The notes under the pieces: generated by a model
Seen by the model: the letters and a program-made list of their open reading frames with translations, nothing else
The model's database searches: none
Told to the model about the DNA's origin: nothing
Assembly (NCBI GenBank): GCA_018466975.1
Contig: CM031552.1
Span: 1 to 64,000, forward strand
Length of the DNA: 64,000 bases
From: Sparassis latifolia
Lineage: Eukaryota; Basidiomycota; Agaricomycetes; Polyporales; Sparassidaceae
Reading direction: 5' to 3'
Program-made: the position numbers and the translations under genes
Part shown: positions 37,415 to 47,819 of the stretch, piece after piece
Layout: each line of letters starts with the position of its first letter
Numbering within the stretch: the stretch's first letter is position 1

Positions 37415-37879
37415 ACGCCTGACGAAAAAAAGCGGATTCCGGTTTGGATTGCATTCGTTACGCTCGCCGTTGCCGACCGGTGGACCTTTTCTTATTGCAA
37501 CTTTTTAATGACTCCTACGCACGCCTTGCTTTTTTGCGATTCGGTGCCAGCTGCTGTGCGTGCCGCACTCACATTTCTAACCCCGTTCTTTGTATTCTGT
37601 GTGCCATTGATGTTGCCGGTGCCTGTGCCCCGTCCAGATTGAATCATACATTGCTATTGACGTTGATTGTCGACTTTATTGATAGTCCTGGCCGAGAGAT
37701 GCGCATTGATTCTGGTTTGCATCGTGTACTTACTTAGACTGACGTCGAGCAGAGGATATGTAGTATAGATTCATAATTTAGCAAAGATTGCTTGCGCTAA
37801 GGCGGGGTACATGCATTGACAAGCAAGATCGTACTAGATACCAAGCATCGAAGATACAGAAGATCTGAACGGAGACGCG
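37415..37879. other. Intergenic between convergent genes
   Basis: About 465 bp between the stops of the JmjC gene and the minus-strand ATPase gene. T-rich 3' UTR sequence. No gene or RNA recognised. Confidence 0.4.
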
Positions 37880-39884
37880 TTACACCACCAGAACCGAGGC
37901 ACCTCCGTCTGTCGTCACCCGCTGACGAGTCTTCACCAAGAGGTACCGCCGACCGAACTGCCCGAGCTCGCGCGCCGCAGGGGCGCCGTCCGCATCCCTC
38001 CTGGCGAAGACGCCGAGCCCGGACGGCGCGAGGACGATTGCCTCGCCGGTCTGTTTCCCACGTCGGTGAATGTTAATTCGGGTTAGTTGTGTGAGCGGGG
38101 GACATACGCGCAGCTTGACTATCTGGTCAAAGGCCTCGTCCGACAGGTTTGCGGAGACGTGCTTCGCGACGTGGTCCCACCAGGAGGGAGAGGAGAAGCG
38201 GTGCAGGATTGCGACGCTGCACAGATCGAGCAGGACCGGCGGGACGACGGTTGGTTCTGAGCGTTCAGATCAGCGTGGCGACGGTGAATATATACGAAGT
38301 TCGTCTTACCTTGGGTACTGATGAGCACGCGCATGGCCATATGGCGCTGCTGGCGCGTCAGCGAGAGCAACGCCTTCGTCAGCCCGGAGTTGCCCTTGTT
38401 CGCCGCGAGATACTGTTAGGTGCGTCGATCAATGCACTACGCGAAGTGAGTGTGGATATGACGGGCTGACCTTATGCGCCTCGTCGACGACGAGGACCTT
38501 GCCGGTCCCGACATGCGCACGTACGAACTGGCGGATGACGATCTCGAACAGCCCACAAGCAGCGGCGGGATCGATGAACGGATCGGAGAGGTCGATGACC
38601 GTCAACTGTCCAGCAGCGAAACGTTTCTTGCGATGCCCAGCTTTCGTATCGATGAATCCTTTGAGCAACGCCATTCGCTGTTCTAGCCCGGCTCGTTGGG
38701 CAGGATTAAACTTGCGGTCATCAAGTTCGCGTTGAAACTTCGTGTAAGTAAAGTTTTCTCCGAGGTCGCGCAGGATCGACTGACAATATGGGTGAGTACG
38801 ATGGCCTTGGGAAATATTCAGAGTGGAAAAAGTACTGACCAGGATAGTCTGCACGTACAGCGGTGCCGAGTCGGATGACCCTACCGCCATCATCGACAAG
38901 AAGGCTTCCGCATCGAGTTCCGCCTCGGAAAACAACAAGGGTTCAATAATCACCTTCTTCCCCAACGGGGCGTACACCTGCTGCATCGTATGCAGCGCCG
39001 AGCGGCTCACATACACTCGCACCGTGGGTGTACGGACGCCGTTCGAAGCGGCACACCCTAGCCAGGCGGTCTCGTTGGGACGGGAGCCGGGCCCACCTTC
39101 GCCAAAATGCAATACCAGCCCTGACAGGGCCTTCTCCCCGTTGCCGATGGGTGCGTGTCGAGGGATTAGCATATTCTCCAGCAGCACCGAGACGGTGTGT
39201 GACTTGCCAGAGCCCTGAACGCCGCAGACGATGGCCGACAGCGGAGCATTCTGAAGACGTAGAAGTGAGCATAGAGAGACCGCGGTGACATAATAGCACG
39301 CCGTACTGTATTAATATACAGCCGTGGGTCCCTCGGGCTGTCGGACTTTCCGTTTTGCTCACTGTGAAGGGTAAGAACGGGAGGACGCCCGATAACGAAG
39401 AAGACTTACTGTACGGAGAGAGCGGCCCCCAGAACGCCATACTGCGACGGCCTATGTGTGGTTTCAGCGAGTAAATACGCCTCACGCGTAATGAGAGGGG
39501 CCGTCTTGTGCTCGTGGTCTTCCCCGAGGGTAAGATGGGACCCCGCCAAGCCGAGCAATTCCAACTCCTCCTGGAGGTTACGTTAGTCTTGTCCGGGGAG
39601 GCGCTGCGACACTGACTGTACTCACAGGAGCAGTTAGTATAGGCGCATCCTCAGCAGAGAGAGGATTCGCATCGTCTGGCTGGCAAACCACAAAGGATCA
39701 GATTATTTACAAGAACGGCACACGATTTTTGGTTCGTACCGAAGCTGTCCTGGTAGAGACAGGCGACGGGAGAAAGACTGCGGGCTCTTCGCGAGAGATC
39801 TACCCCTGCTATCAGCCATAAACGTTGGAATAGGTCGAGCAATGCTGGACACACCGTACGCTTATTGTACCATCGCCCTGCCAT
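37880..39884 (-). CDS. P-loop ATPase with HerA/FtsK-like motifs, uncharacterised
   Basis: Spliced minus-strand gene. The 5' end (start 39884, MAGRWYNKRTVCP) is the least certain part. Conserved pieces in order: EELELLGLAGSHLTLGEDHE, TREAYLLAETTHRPSQYGVL, LYINTNAPLSAIVCGVQGSG then KSHTVSVLLENML (Walker A GVQGSGKSHT), a large insert with an adenine-independent beta-rich look, LTVIDLSDPFID, GKVLVVDEAHK (Walker B with catalytic Glu), RHMAMRVLISTQEPTVVPPV and LLDLCSVAILHRFSSPSWW. The STQ after strand 4, followed by a P..V...LL..C hydrophobic pattern and HRF, parallels the sensor-Gln region of HerA/FtsK-type pumps. The end is GGASVLVV. Its cellular role is unknown to me. Introns lie at about 39400, 39270, 38780, 38440, 38290 and 38090. 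Confidence 0.75.
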
Positions 39885-40514
39885 GATGACAGAAACGACT
39901 TATTACTTCGGCGCGATGTGATGCAAATGTTGTTGCGGGGGAAAGCTAGTGATTACTGAGTATCTCGTCTTTTATATAGCTTTGCTGTGGGAATGGCTAC
40001 GGCGCGACCATGAAACCCCTCCACTCATCAGAAGCGTACGTCAAGCTTTCAAGCTCGAGAAGGGAACTTCTAGTCCTCGTGCGGGACGTCATACTGAAGT
40101 CCAGGAGACAGAAACATAGTTACCACGGAAACGCTCCGTTCGACGTTCGGCGATGTTCTGCCTCATCAATGTATAAGTTGTATAGAAGTCCATGCAAGGA
40201 GGCATCTCGGGTAGCTGAAAAGGGAACCAAGGCACGCGCAATGGACGTCGACGCGCTGCCGGTGCCCGTATCAGTGAGGAGAGAACTAAGAGGATAGATT
40301 GAAGTTCATGGCGCAAGGACTAAGTATCTGGTCGCTATTTTCCCGAGTTGTTACTCCTGCGTCAGGGTAGTGCAGCCGTAGAAATATTACCACCAGGCGT
40401 GCCGCCCACGTGGCGCACCTCGATCTGAGATTAAGATTCACGGCGAATGCGTATCCCAAAACGGAAGCCCCATCCATTCGCCCGCGTCTCCTCTCCATCC
40501 CTCCCATCTCCACC
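39885..40514. other. Divergent intergenic region, ATPase/RRP8
   Basis: About 630 bp holding both promoters. A 95-codon frame at 40010-40297 on the plus strand has no recognisable signature and is not called. A short TATA-like TTTTATATAGC lies near 39970. Confidence 0.35.
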
Positions 40515-42070
40515 ATGGCTCTCTTCGAGGTGCCAGGATGGTCGGTCCCCTCTACGCCGGTCTCGGACGGCCCACACTCTGCGCGGAAGCGCAAACGCGT
40601 GCCAGCCCAGGACGAGGCCAGAATGTCGGGCGCGGTGGTCAACTTCGAAAAGCTGATGAAGAAGCTGGCCGCGGGGAGCGGGACGGGGAAGGAGGCAGAG
40701 AGGCCCCGCGGTAATGCGAAAAGAAAGAATAAGATACCGAAACGGGACACGGGACGCGGGGATAAGGAAAAGGAGAAGAAGGCGCGGCGCGAAACTGGGC
40801 GTCCTCAGGATGCGTGCACGCAAGTGCAACGAGGAGAAAGCATGGGCATGGACAAGGGTCGCGCGAATCGTAAGAAGAAGGGGGAAGCGGTGCGAGCGGA
40901 GCCATCTGATGGTAGGGATGGGGTGCCGCCGACGAAAGAGGAGAAGAAGAAGTTGGCACAGTCAATGCCACTCGATGTTCACGACGAAGAGGGGCCGTCG
41001 AGAAAGAAGAGGAAATGGACGGACAAGCAGAAAAATCAGGATGACGCCGCTTCGCACGATGCTCCCCGGTCGTCGAGCACGGGGCGGCCGACCCAAACCT
41101 CCAAGGCCGAGCAGGGCCTCACTGCGTTGCAGGCTGGGATGAAGAGCAGTCTGGACGGCGCCCGGTTCAGGTGCCCACTCTCCCTGAGTTTCGTGCTGTC
41201 GGCTCGACTGCTAACGGAGGTCGCACAGATGGATCAACGAGCTCCTCTACAAGTCGGACAGCGAACACGCGCACCAGATGATGCGTGAAAACCCAAAAGC
41301 CTACGAGGAGGTATGAGACGCCTGCTCCAGTACCACTTAGGGTCCAGTTCTGACCACCTTGCGCCCCCAGTACCACACAGGCTTCCGCCATCAAGTGCGT
41401 ACCTGGCCGACGAACCCCGTTGCGCACTACATCGCCGTGTTCGGCTCGTATCCTCCGAAGACTGTCATCGCCGACCTGGGATGCGGCGACGCCGCGCTCG
41501 CCCGCGCACTCACACCGAAGGGCCTGACGGTGCTCTCGTTCGACCTCGTCTCCGACGGCACGTTTGTCGTGGAGGCAGACACCTGCGCCCGCGTCCCGCT
41601 TCCTGGCTCGGACGCGGAGGATGAAGGCGACGGGAGTGTGGTGGATGTCGTTGTATGCGCGTTGAGCTTGATGGGCACGAATTGGTTGGGCTGCGTGCGC
41701 GAGGCATGGAGGATACTGAAGGCAGGGTGCGTTCCAGCGTCCGCATTCTCTACTTGTCTTCAAACATTGAGTGAACCCTCGTGCGATTTTAGCGGTGAGC
41801 TCAAGATCGCCGAAGTCGCCAGTCGCTTTACAGATGTGGACGAGTTCACTTCTGTGGTGTCCTCGATTGGCTTTCGTCTCAAGTCCAAGGTATGAACTTG
41901 CTGCATCGCATTGATAACACACTCTCAGTGCAATGCAGGACGATAGCAATACACATTTCACTCTGTTTGAGTTCAAGAAGGTCGCCAGAAAGGCGAAAGG
42001 CGAGAAGGAGTGGGAGAAGCTGCTGGCACGCGGGAGTGTGCTCAAGCCATGTGAATATAAGCGGCGCTGA
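40515..42070 (+). CDS. RRP8: Ribosomal RNA-processing protein 8 (Rrp8, 25S rRNA m1A methyltransferase)
   Basis: Rrp8 methylates an adenine of the large-subunit rRNA in the nucleolus, using SAM. ATG 40515 begins MALFEVPGWSVPS. A long Lys/Arg/Glu-rich nucleolar region fills exon 1. The catalytic part starts at GARFRWINELLYKSDSEHAH and continues YHTGFRHQVRTWPTNPVAHY. SAM motif I is VIADLGCGDAALA, followed by LTVLSFDLVSD (motif II) and DVVVCALSLMGTNW (motif IV region, the Rrp8 signature). After short introns come LKIAEVASRF, GFRLKSKDDSNTHFTLFEFK and the basic end LKPCEYKRR. An upstream in-frame stretch from about 40410 exists, but the ATG at 40515 matches the family N-terminus. Confidence 0.92.
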
Positions 42071-42556
42071 AACGTGGTATAGTAGAATTTTACAAGCTCT
42101 GCTTGCGTTGAGCAGGTCTTCAATGCCCTGCACTGAGAGTAATTGTTCTGGCACGATCTTTTGAGTAGAGGTGGCGGTTAACGCTTCGGCATTGCTGGAA
42201 CGAAAGTCTGCCTGGCAGTCAGTGTTTGGCCATGGCACGGCGTTGCTGGTACGAAAATCTGCCTGGTATGCATTTTGCACCTTTGGCACCGGCATTGCTG
42301 GTGTGAAATTCTTCGTACACCGCCGAATATCGCAGCTTCCCTTTTGCGTGCCTCCATTGTCACAGCCAGTTGCCCTCGGCGTAAAATCTGTCTCGTCTGA
42401 CGAATTCCATAGTCAATCTAGTGTGTCTCATCCACATACCATACTATTTACACCAGCATTACATTGTTGATGATCTGTAAGAACTGCAGGTCTATTATCA
42501 GTACACAACGCGAAACTTCTCGTATCCGAACTGTCCGTGTGCGATCGGTGTGCGTC
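42071..42556. other. Convergent intergenic region containing a small tandem repeat
   Basis: Between the RRP8 and Gfo/Idh stops. Apart from the repeat at 42187-42320, nothing is recognised. Confidence 0.4.
42187..42320 (+). repeat. Imperfect tandem repeat, period about 51-52 bp, 2.6 copies
   Basis: Units begin at 42187, 42238 and 42290. Each starts CGGCATTGCTGG or CGGCGTTGCTGG. The first two share a following (A/T)ACGAAA(G/A)TCTGCCTGG core, and the third is truncated and more diverged. It is a minisatellite-like array in a 3' intergenic spacer. Confidence 0.7.
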
Positions 42557-43970
42557 TCAGGGCCGTGGGGGCACGACGAGCGTGCGCTCCTCCTTCGCGC
42601 TCTTGTACGCCAGCTCGATCATCTCGATGACCTCCGCAGACTCGACCCACTTGACCGCCTGCTCCTTGCCCTCGCGGATCACCTCCGCGAGGTTTACGAA
42701 CAGCCCGGAGTAGCTGCCGCTCTCGAGCGACGGCCATCTGCCCCCGCATCGTCAGTATCATCGCCACTTGAGCAAGCATGCTTTGGGGAAAGGAAAACGC
42801 ACGTGGACTTGACGACATCGCCGCTCGGCGCGAGGTTCTCCACTGTGCCCCAGATCGTCTCGGGTTCGAGCCCGTACGTCGTGCTGGCGACGATCTCGGA
42901 CGGGCTCTGCATAACGCGCAGCTGGTCTTCCTGCACGTCGACGCCGAACTTGACGAAAGTGCCCGTCGTGCCGCGCACGACGTAGCGCACCTGTGGGGCG
43001 CGCACGGAGAGAATATGCCCGCGCAGAATCGCGGTGAAGGACGTCGGGTGCAGGTCAGATGTCGCCGGGCGCGGCGGGTAGTGCATGAGGATCGTGAACT
43101 GCAACGGAGGGCGGGGTCAGCCCCTGCATGCAAGAGGGAGGAGAAGCGGAGCGGGAGGCGATGAACGCACGCAATCGTCAACCTCGGGATGCCCGAGGCC
43201 GCGGATGTTCTCGATTATGGCGGTGAGCTTCGCGGGACGGCCGAAGAGGAGGAGCACCTGGTCGATCAAGTGGGCGCCGAGATCATACGTGAGCCCGTTC
43301 GCGGGAAGGGGCAGGTCCTTCCACGTGTTCTTCAGCGATGCGCGGTAGCGGTCGAAGCTGGCGCGGAGGCGCATTCAGCATTCAATGTCAGCTAAGTGGG
43401 GAGAGGGAAGGATGCGCACCGCGACTCGAACTCGACGAGTGTGCCGAGGGACTTCGGGTCACTCGGGGGGAGAGCGAGCAGCTTGCGGAGGGCGAAGAAG
43501 TCGGAGTCCCAACGGCGGTTCTGGAAGGGGTAGAGGACGACACCCTTGGACTTGGCGAGCGCGCCGAGCTCGTAAGCCTCCGCGGCGGTTGCCGTCACGG
43601 GCTTGTCGACGAGCACTTGTGCACGGATGAGGCCCCGTCAGACAGTCTTAGCAGGGGCGGACGTACCGTGTTTCCCGGCTTGCAGCGCCTGTCGAGCGAG
43701 CGCGAAATGGGTCTCGCTGGGCGTACTGATGAAGATGAGCTCAATCTCGGGGTCGGCGAGGAGGTCGGTGTATGTGCGGTAGATCTTGACGCCTTCTGCG
43801 GCTTGGGCACCGAAGCGGGCTGCGAGCTTACCTCCAGGGCCGGCAGGGTGGCGCTCGAGTACGGCGTAGAGCTTGAAGTACCGAGGGAGGGCGAGGACGA
43901 AGGGGATATGAAAGGTGAGGCCGCCGAGGCCGACGCCCAGCACGGCGGACTTGATGGGCTTGAAGGACAT
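42557..43970 (-). CDS. Gfo/Idh/MocA-family NAD(P)-dependent oxidoreductase
   Basis: ATG 43970 gives MSFKPIKSAVLGVGLGGLTF, with a Rossmann GxGxxG-type turn. Typical family elements follow: IYRTYTDLLADPEIELIFIS, TPSETHFALARQALQAGKH and, after an intron, VLVDKPVTATAAEAYELGAL (the DKP motif), then PFQNRRWDSDFFALRKLLAL. The C-terminal half has NTWKDLPLPANGLTYDLGAH, LIDQVLLLFGRPAKL and a beta-sheet region. The end is KSAKEERTLVVPPRP. Such enzymes act on sugars, inositols or their derivatives. The substrate cannot be told from sequence alone. The length of about 370 residues fits. Introns at about 43667-43617, 43422-43365, 43170-43105 and 42800-42735. Confidence 0.88.
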
Positions 43971-44107
43971 ATCTTTTCTGGTGGTGAGGATATCGAGTGT
44001 GAGTGTCAAGAGCGGACGACGAGGACGGGTTCCATGGATGTTATAAGGCTCGAGTCCAGGTGAGATCTTCGAGCGGACGCCGGGCCGGGGAGGTGCAGAG
44101 AACGAGC

Positions 44108-44369
44108 ATGACGCAATTCACCGCGCGGAGGGCCGAGCCCTTTTTTGTTTCCGCGTTCTCGATGTCGCGAGCGGTCGACGAGAGCGACGGCGGCTATCCC
44201 ACGAGCGTGTCCCGCAAGTCTGCCGCTGGCTAGTGGAATAGGCGCAACGCGTCAGACCAACACATTCAACACCGAGGAAGACAGCTGGATCGACTCCAAC
44301 ATCCCTGTCTTCGTCGACCACTTCCTCGCCTGTGAGACAGCCGCTCCTTCAGCCTCGGATATCGACTGA
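44108..44369 (+). CDS. Possible small spliced gene of unknown function
   Basis: An ATG at 44108 opens a frame to YPTS near 44202. A 49-nt GTGTCC...GTCAG interval with matched phase then leads to TNTFNTEEDSWIDSNIPVFV, DHFLACETAAPSASDID and a TGA at 44367-44369. The result is about 70 residues with an acidic C-terminal half. The divergent neighbour is the Gfo/Idh gene, 137 bp away. No family is recognised and the first half is compositionally weak, so this is a candidate only. Confidence 0.35.
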
Positions 44370-44689
44370 GGATGGCACTGCACCTTTATGATTTAGTAAG
44401 GCCGCCTCCAATGTATCCAATACACTCACACCACGTCTGCACACGCCACGACCATCCAGCTTCACACGCGCTGCGACGCGATCGAGGATGTCAGATGTTT
44501 CAGGTTCGAGGACTGGCGGGTGGAGGAGGCGAGCAAAGGCCTGGTTGATTCAAATTGACCGCACGGCGCACCGTCTGTCGGACGCAACTGTCACATATCA
44601 TGTGATGTCGTCACCCTTACGCGTGATGGTTTGATTCTCCTATGGCACGAACAGTACTAGTAGTACTGTCTACAGCCAACGATTTACCC

Positions 44690-44706
44690 GGTTCTCCTAC
44701 TTTATA
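44690..44706 (+). promoter_or_regulatory. TATA-like box upstream of the BTB gene
   Basis: TACTTTATAACG ends about 30 bp before the BTB start codon at 44736. The context is a short spacer with no other gene on this strand close by. Confidence 0.35.
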
Positions 44707-44735
44707 ACGTGTACCTATCTTTCGACCGAGGGGCG

Positions 44736-45872
44736 ATGATGAACTCTTCCGGTGCCCAGCCCACTAGTGCTGTTCCCTTCGAACGCCATCCGACACTCTA
44801 TTTCAAAAGCGGGGACATCGTCCTTTCCGCACCGACTGTCTCAGAAAAAGTCTCGGGACAACTATTTCGCGTGCATCGCTTTATGCTTGCGCACCATTCA
44901 CCCGTGTTTGCAGACATGTTCGATGTGCCGCCTCCGCCAGATGAAGAAGGATACGACGGAGTGCCGCTCGTCCAAATGGCTGACGCCGCCGAGGATTTTG
45001 CGAGCCTCCTAAGTGTTTTGTACAACCCATCGTGCGTGATGATACTTCATCACAGGTTCTACGGTTGAATCGTTTTCTACCCCAGTGAGCTTCCCTACAA
45101 ACGGCTCGATCCAAATACGCCTGCCCTCATCACCGGCATGCTGCGCCTAACGGCTAAATACCAGCTCGATGACCTGCACGCCCGCCTCCTCGATCACTTT
45201 TCGGCAGATTGGCCGTGCACCGTCGACGCCTGGGAGCAGGTCGAGGCCGAGATCGCCGCCGCGCAGCGCGCACGCCAGAACTGCATCCTCAATCTCGGTC
45301 AGGTCAACCTTCCTTTCATCGATGACTGCTTTCCCGAGCCTGCCCTCGCCATCCGTCTCGCATGCGATTTCGGCTGCCCCGCTATCCTTCCTGCTGCATT
45401 CTACCGTATAGCCCGCACGCCCGCCACCCTCGACTGGGATGCATGTCGCGCAGAGGGCGCCGACCGCAAAGTTCTTGCCCGCGGCGCCATGACCGTCCGC
45501 TGGGCGTTGCTCACGCATGATGACTCCATGCGCGTCATGCGCGGCCGCGAATACCTCCAAGACGAGATCGACAGGATCCGCAAGGAGATGCTCGGTGTTC
45601 CGATGTCGCAAAAGACGGCCGACGGATGTTCGCACCGTGATATGTGCTACCGCGTGCGCTCTTCCATACGCGACCATGTTTTAGGCAAGGAGGACAGGTA
45701 CGACCCGATCAGTGCGCTGAAAAAGTGCATGGAGAATACGGAGACACGCGACCACAGCACGGGAGACATTCGTGATTCGCTCTGTGGGAGTTGCCACCTG
45801 CAGATGGAGACGACTGTCTATGACTGGAAGATTGACTTTTGGCAACGGCTGCCTAGTATGTTCCGTTTGTAG
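44736..45872 (+). CDS. BTB/POZ domain protein
   Basis: One intron near 45030-45085. The N-terminus has the BTB fold: HPTLYFKSGDIVLSAPT, SGQLFRVHRFMLAHHSPVFA, DMFDVPPPPDEEGYDGVPLV, DFASLLSVLYNPS and, after the intron, TGMLRLTAKYQLDDLHARLL. This is the common agaricomycete BTB type that keeps a long C-terminal helical region (about residues 150-350), with LACDFGCPAILPAAFYRIAR and a Cys/His cluster (CSHRDMCYR, SLCGSCHLQM) that may bind metal. Such proteins are often substrate adaptors for Cullin-3, but many fungal expansions are unstudied. The alternative GTG at 44709 is less likely than ATG 44736. Confidence 0.85.
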
Positions 45873-46181
45873 GATGTTCCGTTGGTGCGTACGAACCAGT
45901 ACTTACGATCTATTTGTGGCGGTGCTCTTATTTCCCGTCATACGCTATCTCCAGGATTTCTCACTTTCTACTTTCAGTGGCATTCACCATTATCGTCATT
46001 CCCTCTGTCCATGTCCATTGCTATCTTTTTGCTCTCACGGAAGTTGATTTGCACATCCTGTATACTTAGATGGCATCCGCAGCACCTTTTCAATCTACCA
46101 CCACGATCTTATTTGCATGACTTAGGATCATGGGCGCTTGTCTGGCACAGTGGGCGCTTCTCGTGGTTGACGCTCGCCTTG
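45873..46181. other. Spacer between BTB and IMPACT genes
   Basis: About 310 bp, T/C-rich, without stops in one frame, but with no protein signature. It probably holds UTRs and the promoter of the downstream gene. Confidence 0.35.
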
Positions 46182-46838
46182 ATGACCGCTGCCCGTAATA
46201 TAGCAGCGACAAGCTCTCTTATCCACCTTACACCCTCTGGAAACCCTCCTACTAGTGTTCAACATCGATGGCATAGCTCGAGGCCTTCTTCGAGCGAGAG
46301 CGTCTCCTGGCCCCATGCAGTCGCGTCTTCCGAGACCCTCACTCATCTCAAGTCCGCCTTCCGCGCCCACGCGTCCCGACTCCCTTCAACCTATGGCGAC
46401 ACTGGTGATACCCCCTCCGAAACAGGCTACGTCCATGAATTTATTGCTCACGTTGAGAAGACATTCCCGCGGACGAAACGCGCGACCCACGCCATGTGGG
46501 CTTGGCGCGGTTCCTCCCCGTCGAAGCGGACGACTGGGACCGCTGACGGCTCTCGAGCAGCCTCTGTCTCTAGTGGCTCCTCGGATGGTGGAGAGTCTGG
46601 CGCAGGCGAGCGTCTCTCGCGCCTCCTCGAGCTATCGGGCTGCGAGGACGTCGTCCTCGTGGTCTTCCGCTGGTACGGCGGCGTGAAGCTCGGTTCGGAC
46701 AGGTGGAAGTGCATCTCGTCCGTGGCCAAGGAGGCGCTGGAGCTCGGTGGGTTTGGTTTATGGGGGAAGACGGAGGATGCGAACAACGAACAGCGCTCTA
46801 AGGGGAAGGGAAAGAAGGGGAAGCGGGAAAAGAAGTGA
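46182..46838 (+). CDS. IMPACT/YigZ-family (UPF0029) protein
   Basis: A single exon of 218 codons. The IMPACT N-terminal domain is recognised by SSETLTHLKSAFRAHASRL, KRATHAMWAWRGSS and the signature LVVFRWYGGVKLGSDRWKCI. The C-terminus is Lys/Gly-rich (KGKGKKGKREKK). Yeast Yih1 and mammalian IMPACT carry an RWD domain before this part and restrain Gcn2. Here no RWD domain precedes the start, so a role in Gcn2 control is uncertain. The N-terminus (MTAARNIAATSSLIHLTPSG) lacks acids and could be a mitochondrial presequence. Confidence 0.82.
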   Translation: MTAARNIAATSSLIHLTPSGNPPTSVQHRWHSSRPSSSESVSWPHAVASSETLTHLKSAFRAHASRLPSTYGDTGDTPSETGYVHEFIAHVEKTFPRTKRATHAMWAWRGSSPSKRTTGTADGSRAASVSSGSSDGGESGAGERLSRLLELSGCEDVVLVVFRWYGGVKLGSDRWKCISSVAKEALELGGFGLWGKTEDANNEQRSKGKGKKGKREKK

Positions 46839-47254
46839 CGAAGTGAGTGTTGCTATTATGCGTCCCGTCCTTGGTAGATAGCAGTCACTAATCACGAGGT
46901 ATTGAGCTACAGTGCATAGCCGGGACGATAGAGTTATGGATGTTCTGCAGTCACCTTGCATGGATCCGCGCGTTCTGACCAGAGTCTCCTGGAAAAATCG
47001 AACAATGTATGTAGAAAGGTTTAATCCTCATGTATACATTCACTGAACTTGTCCATAGCATGTAGTCCGCAGCAAGTATATAATCAGCCTCGCCCCGCGT
47101 CGGATTTCCTTATGTCGAGACGACCTGTCACTGGAGCTGCATGGGTTTAAGAGGACGGGGAACAACAGAGGACGTGCCAACGAAGGAACAGGTGTGTGCG
47201 AACAGGCGAAAATATGAAGTGAATATTGTCACCCGTCGCGTTCTGTCGTATCAC

Positions 47255-47552
47255 TTACTCACTGCAAGAGAAATACACCTTGCCACGGTGAAGTCCTACA
47301 AGGCCGGGGTCCGCTTTTGCCGCGAGCGCTCTGTCTAGTCCGAATTTTCCCTGCTCGATGGATATAGTTTGAAAGAGGTCGTATTCTTTTACAAAGGTGT
47401 CCGGAACTGCCTTGAGTAGGTATGAGGATCTTTCTTGTGTGACCGTATACCGTGACGCTGCTGAACCTTGGTGCTAGCGTGCGGTCTGACTCGTCCCCGT
47501 ACGGAACTTCCTCGTCATTGGATATAACGGCGTACTTTTCTAATAAGATCAA
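47255..47552 (-). CDS. Exon-like ORFs of unknown function
   Basis: On the minus strand a frame from about 47552 reads LLEKYAVISNDEEVPYGDES and ends FSSVT. A GTATAC donor and CAAG acceptor (about 47450-47412) would join it to AVPDTFVKEYDLFQTISIEQ, GKFGLDRALAAKADPGLVGL and HRGKVYFSCSE at a TAA (47255-47257). Composition and open length suggest coding sequence, but no family is recognised and no start exon was found. Confidence 0.3.
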
Positions 47553-47668
47553 AACTCCCAGGAAAACAGTTTGAGGCCGGTGTTTTCATCAAGGTGAGCT
47601 GCCACTGGCTGGCTTTTGTATCTGATCCCTCATACCCACCGCAGCCTACTGACTCTAAACCGCGACAG

Positions 47669-47819
47669 TGCCGTACGTCGTGGGCACGCACCCCAACTGC
47701 CCCGCGAACCCACCCTCCGCGCTCACCACGGGCGCGACCACGCCCGCGCAAGAACCGTACGTCCTCTCGTCGGCGGGTGGGACGCCCAGGTCCGCTTTTG
47801 GGACCTCCGCGGCGACTGA
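47669..47819 (+). pseudogene. WD40-repeat fragment
   Basis: After a plausible intron (GTGAGC...GACAG, about 47594-47668) the plus strand reads VPYVVGTHPNCPANPPSALT and QEPYVLSSAG. One base out of frame it then reads WDAQVRFWDLRGD and stops. The last stretch is a typical WD40 blade end. One added G near 47774-47780 would make it continuous. No upstream WD40 repeats were seen, so this is a remnant or an isolated terminal exon. Confidence 0.4.

Noticed and set aside
40010..40297. 95-codon plus-strand frame between the ATPase and RRP8 genes
   Set aside because: It lies in a divergent promoter region, and no conserved segment or splice sites support it.
45147..45677. 176-codon minus-strand frame inside the BTB gene
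   Set aside because: It is complementary to a long GC-rich coding exon and has no recognisable domain.
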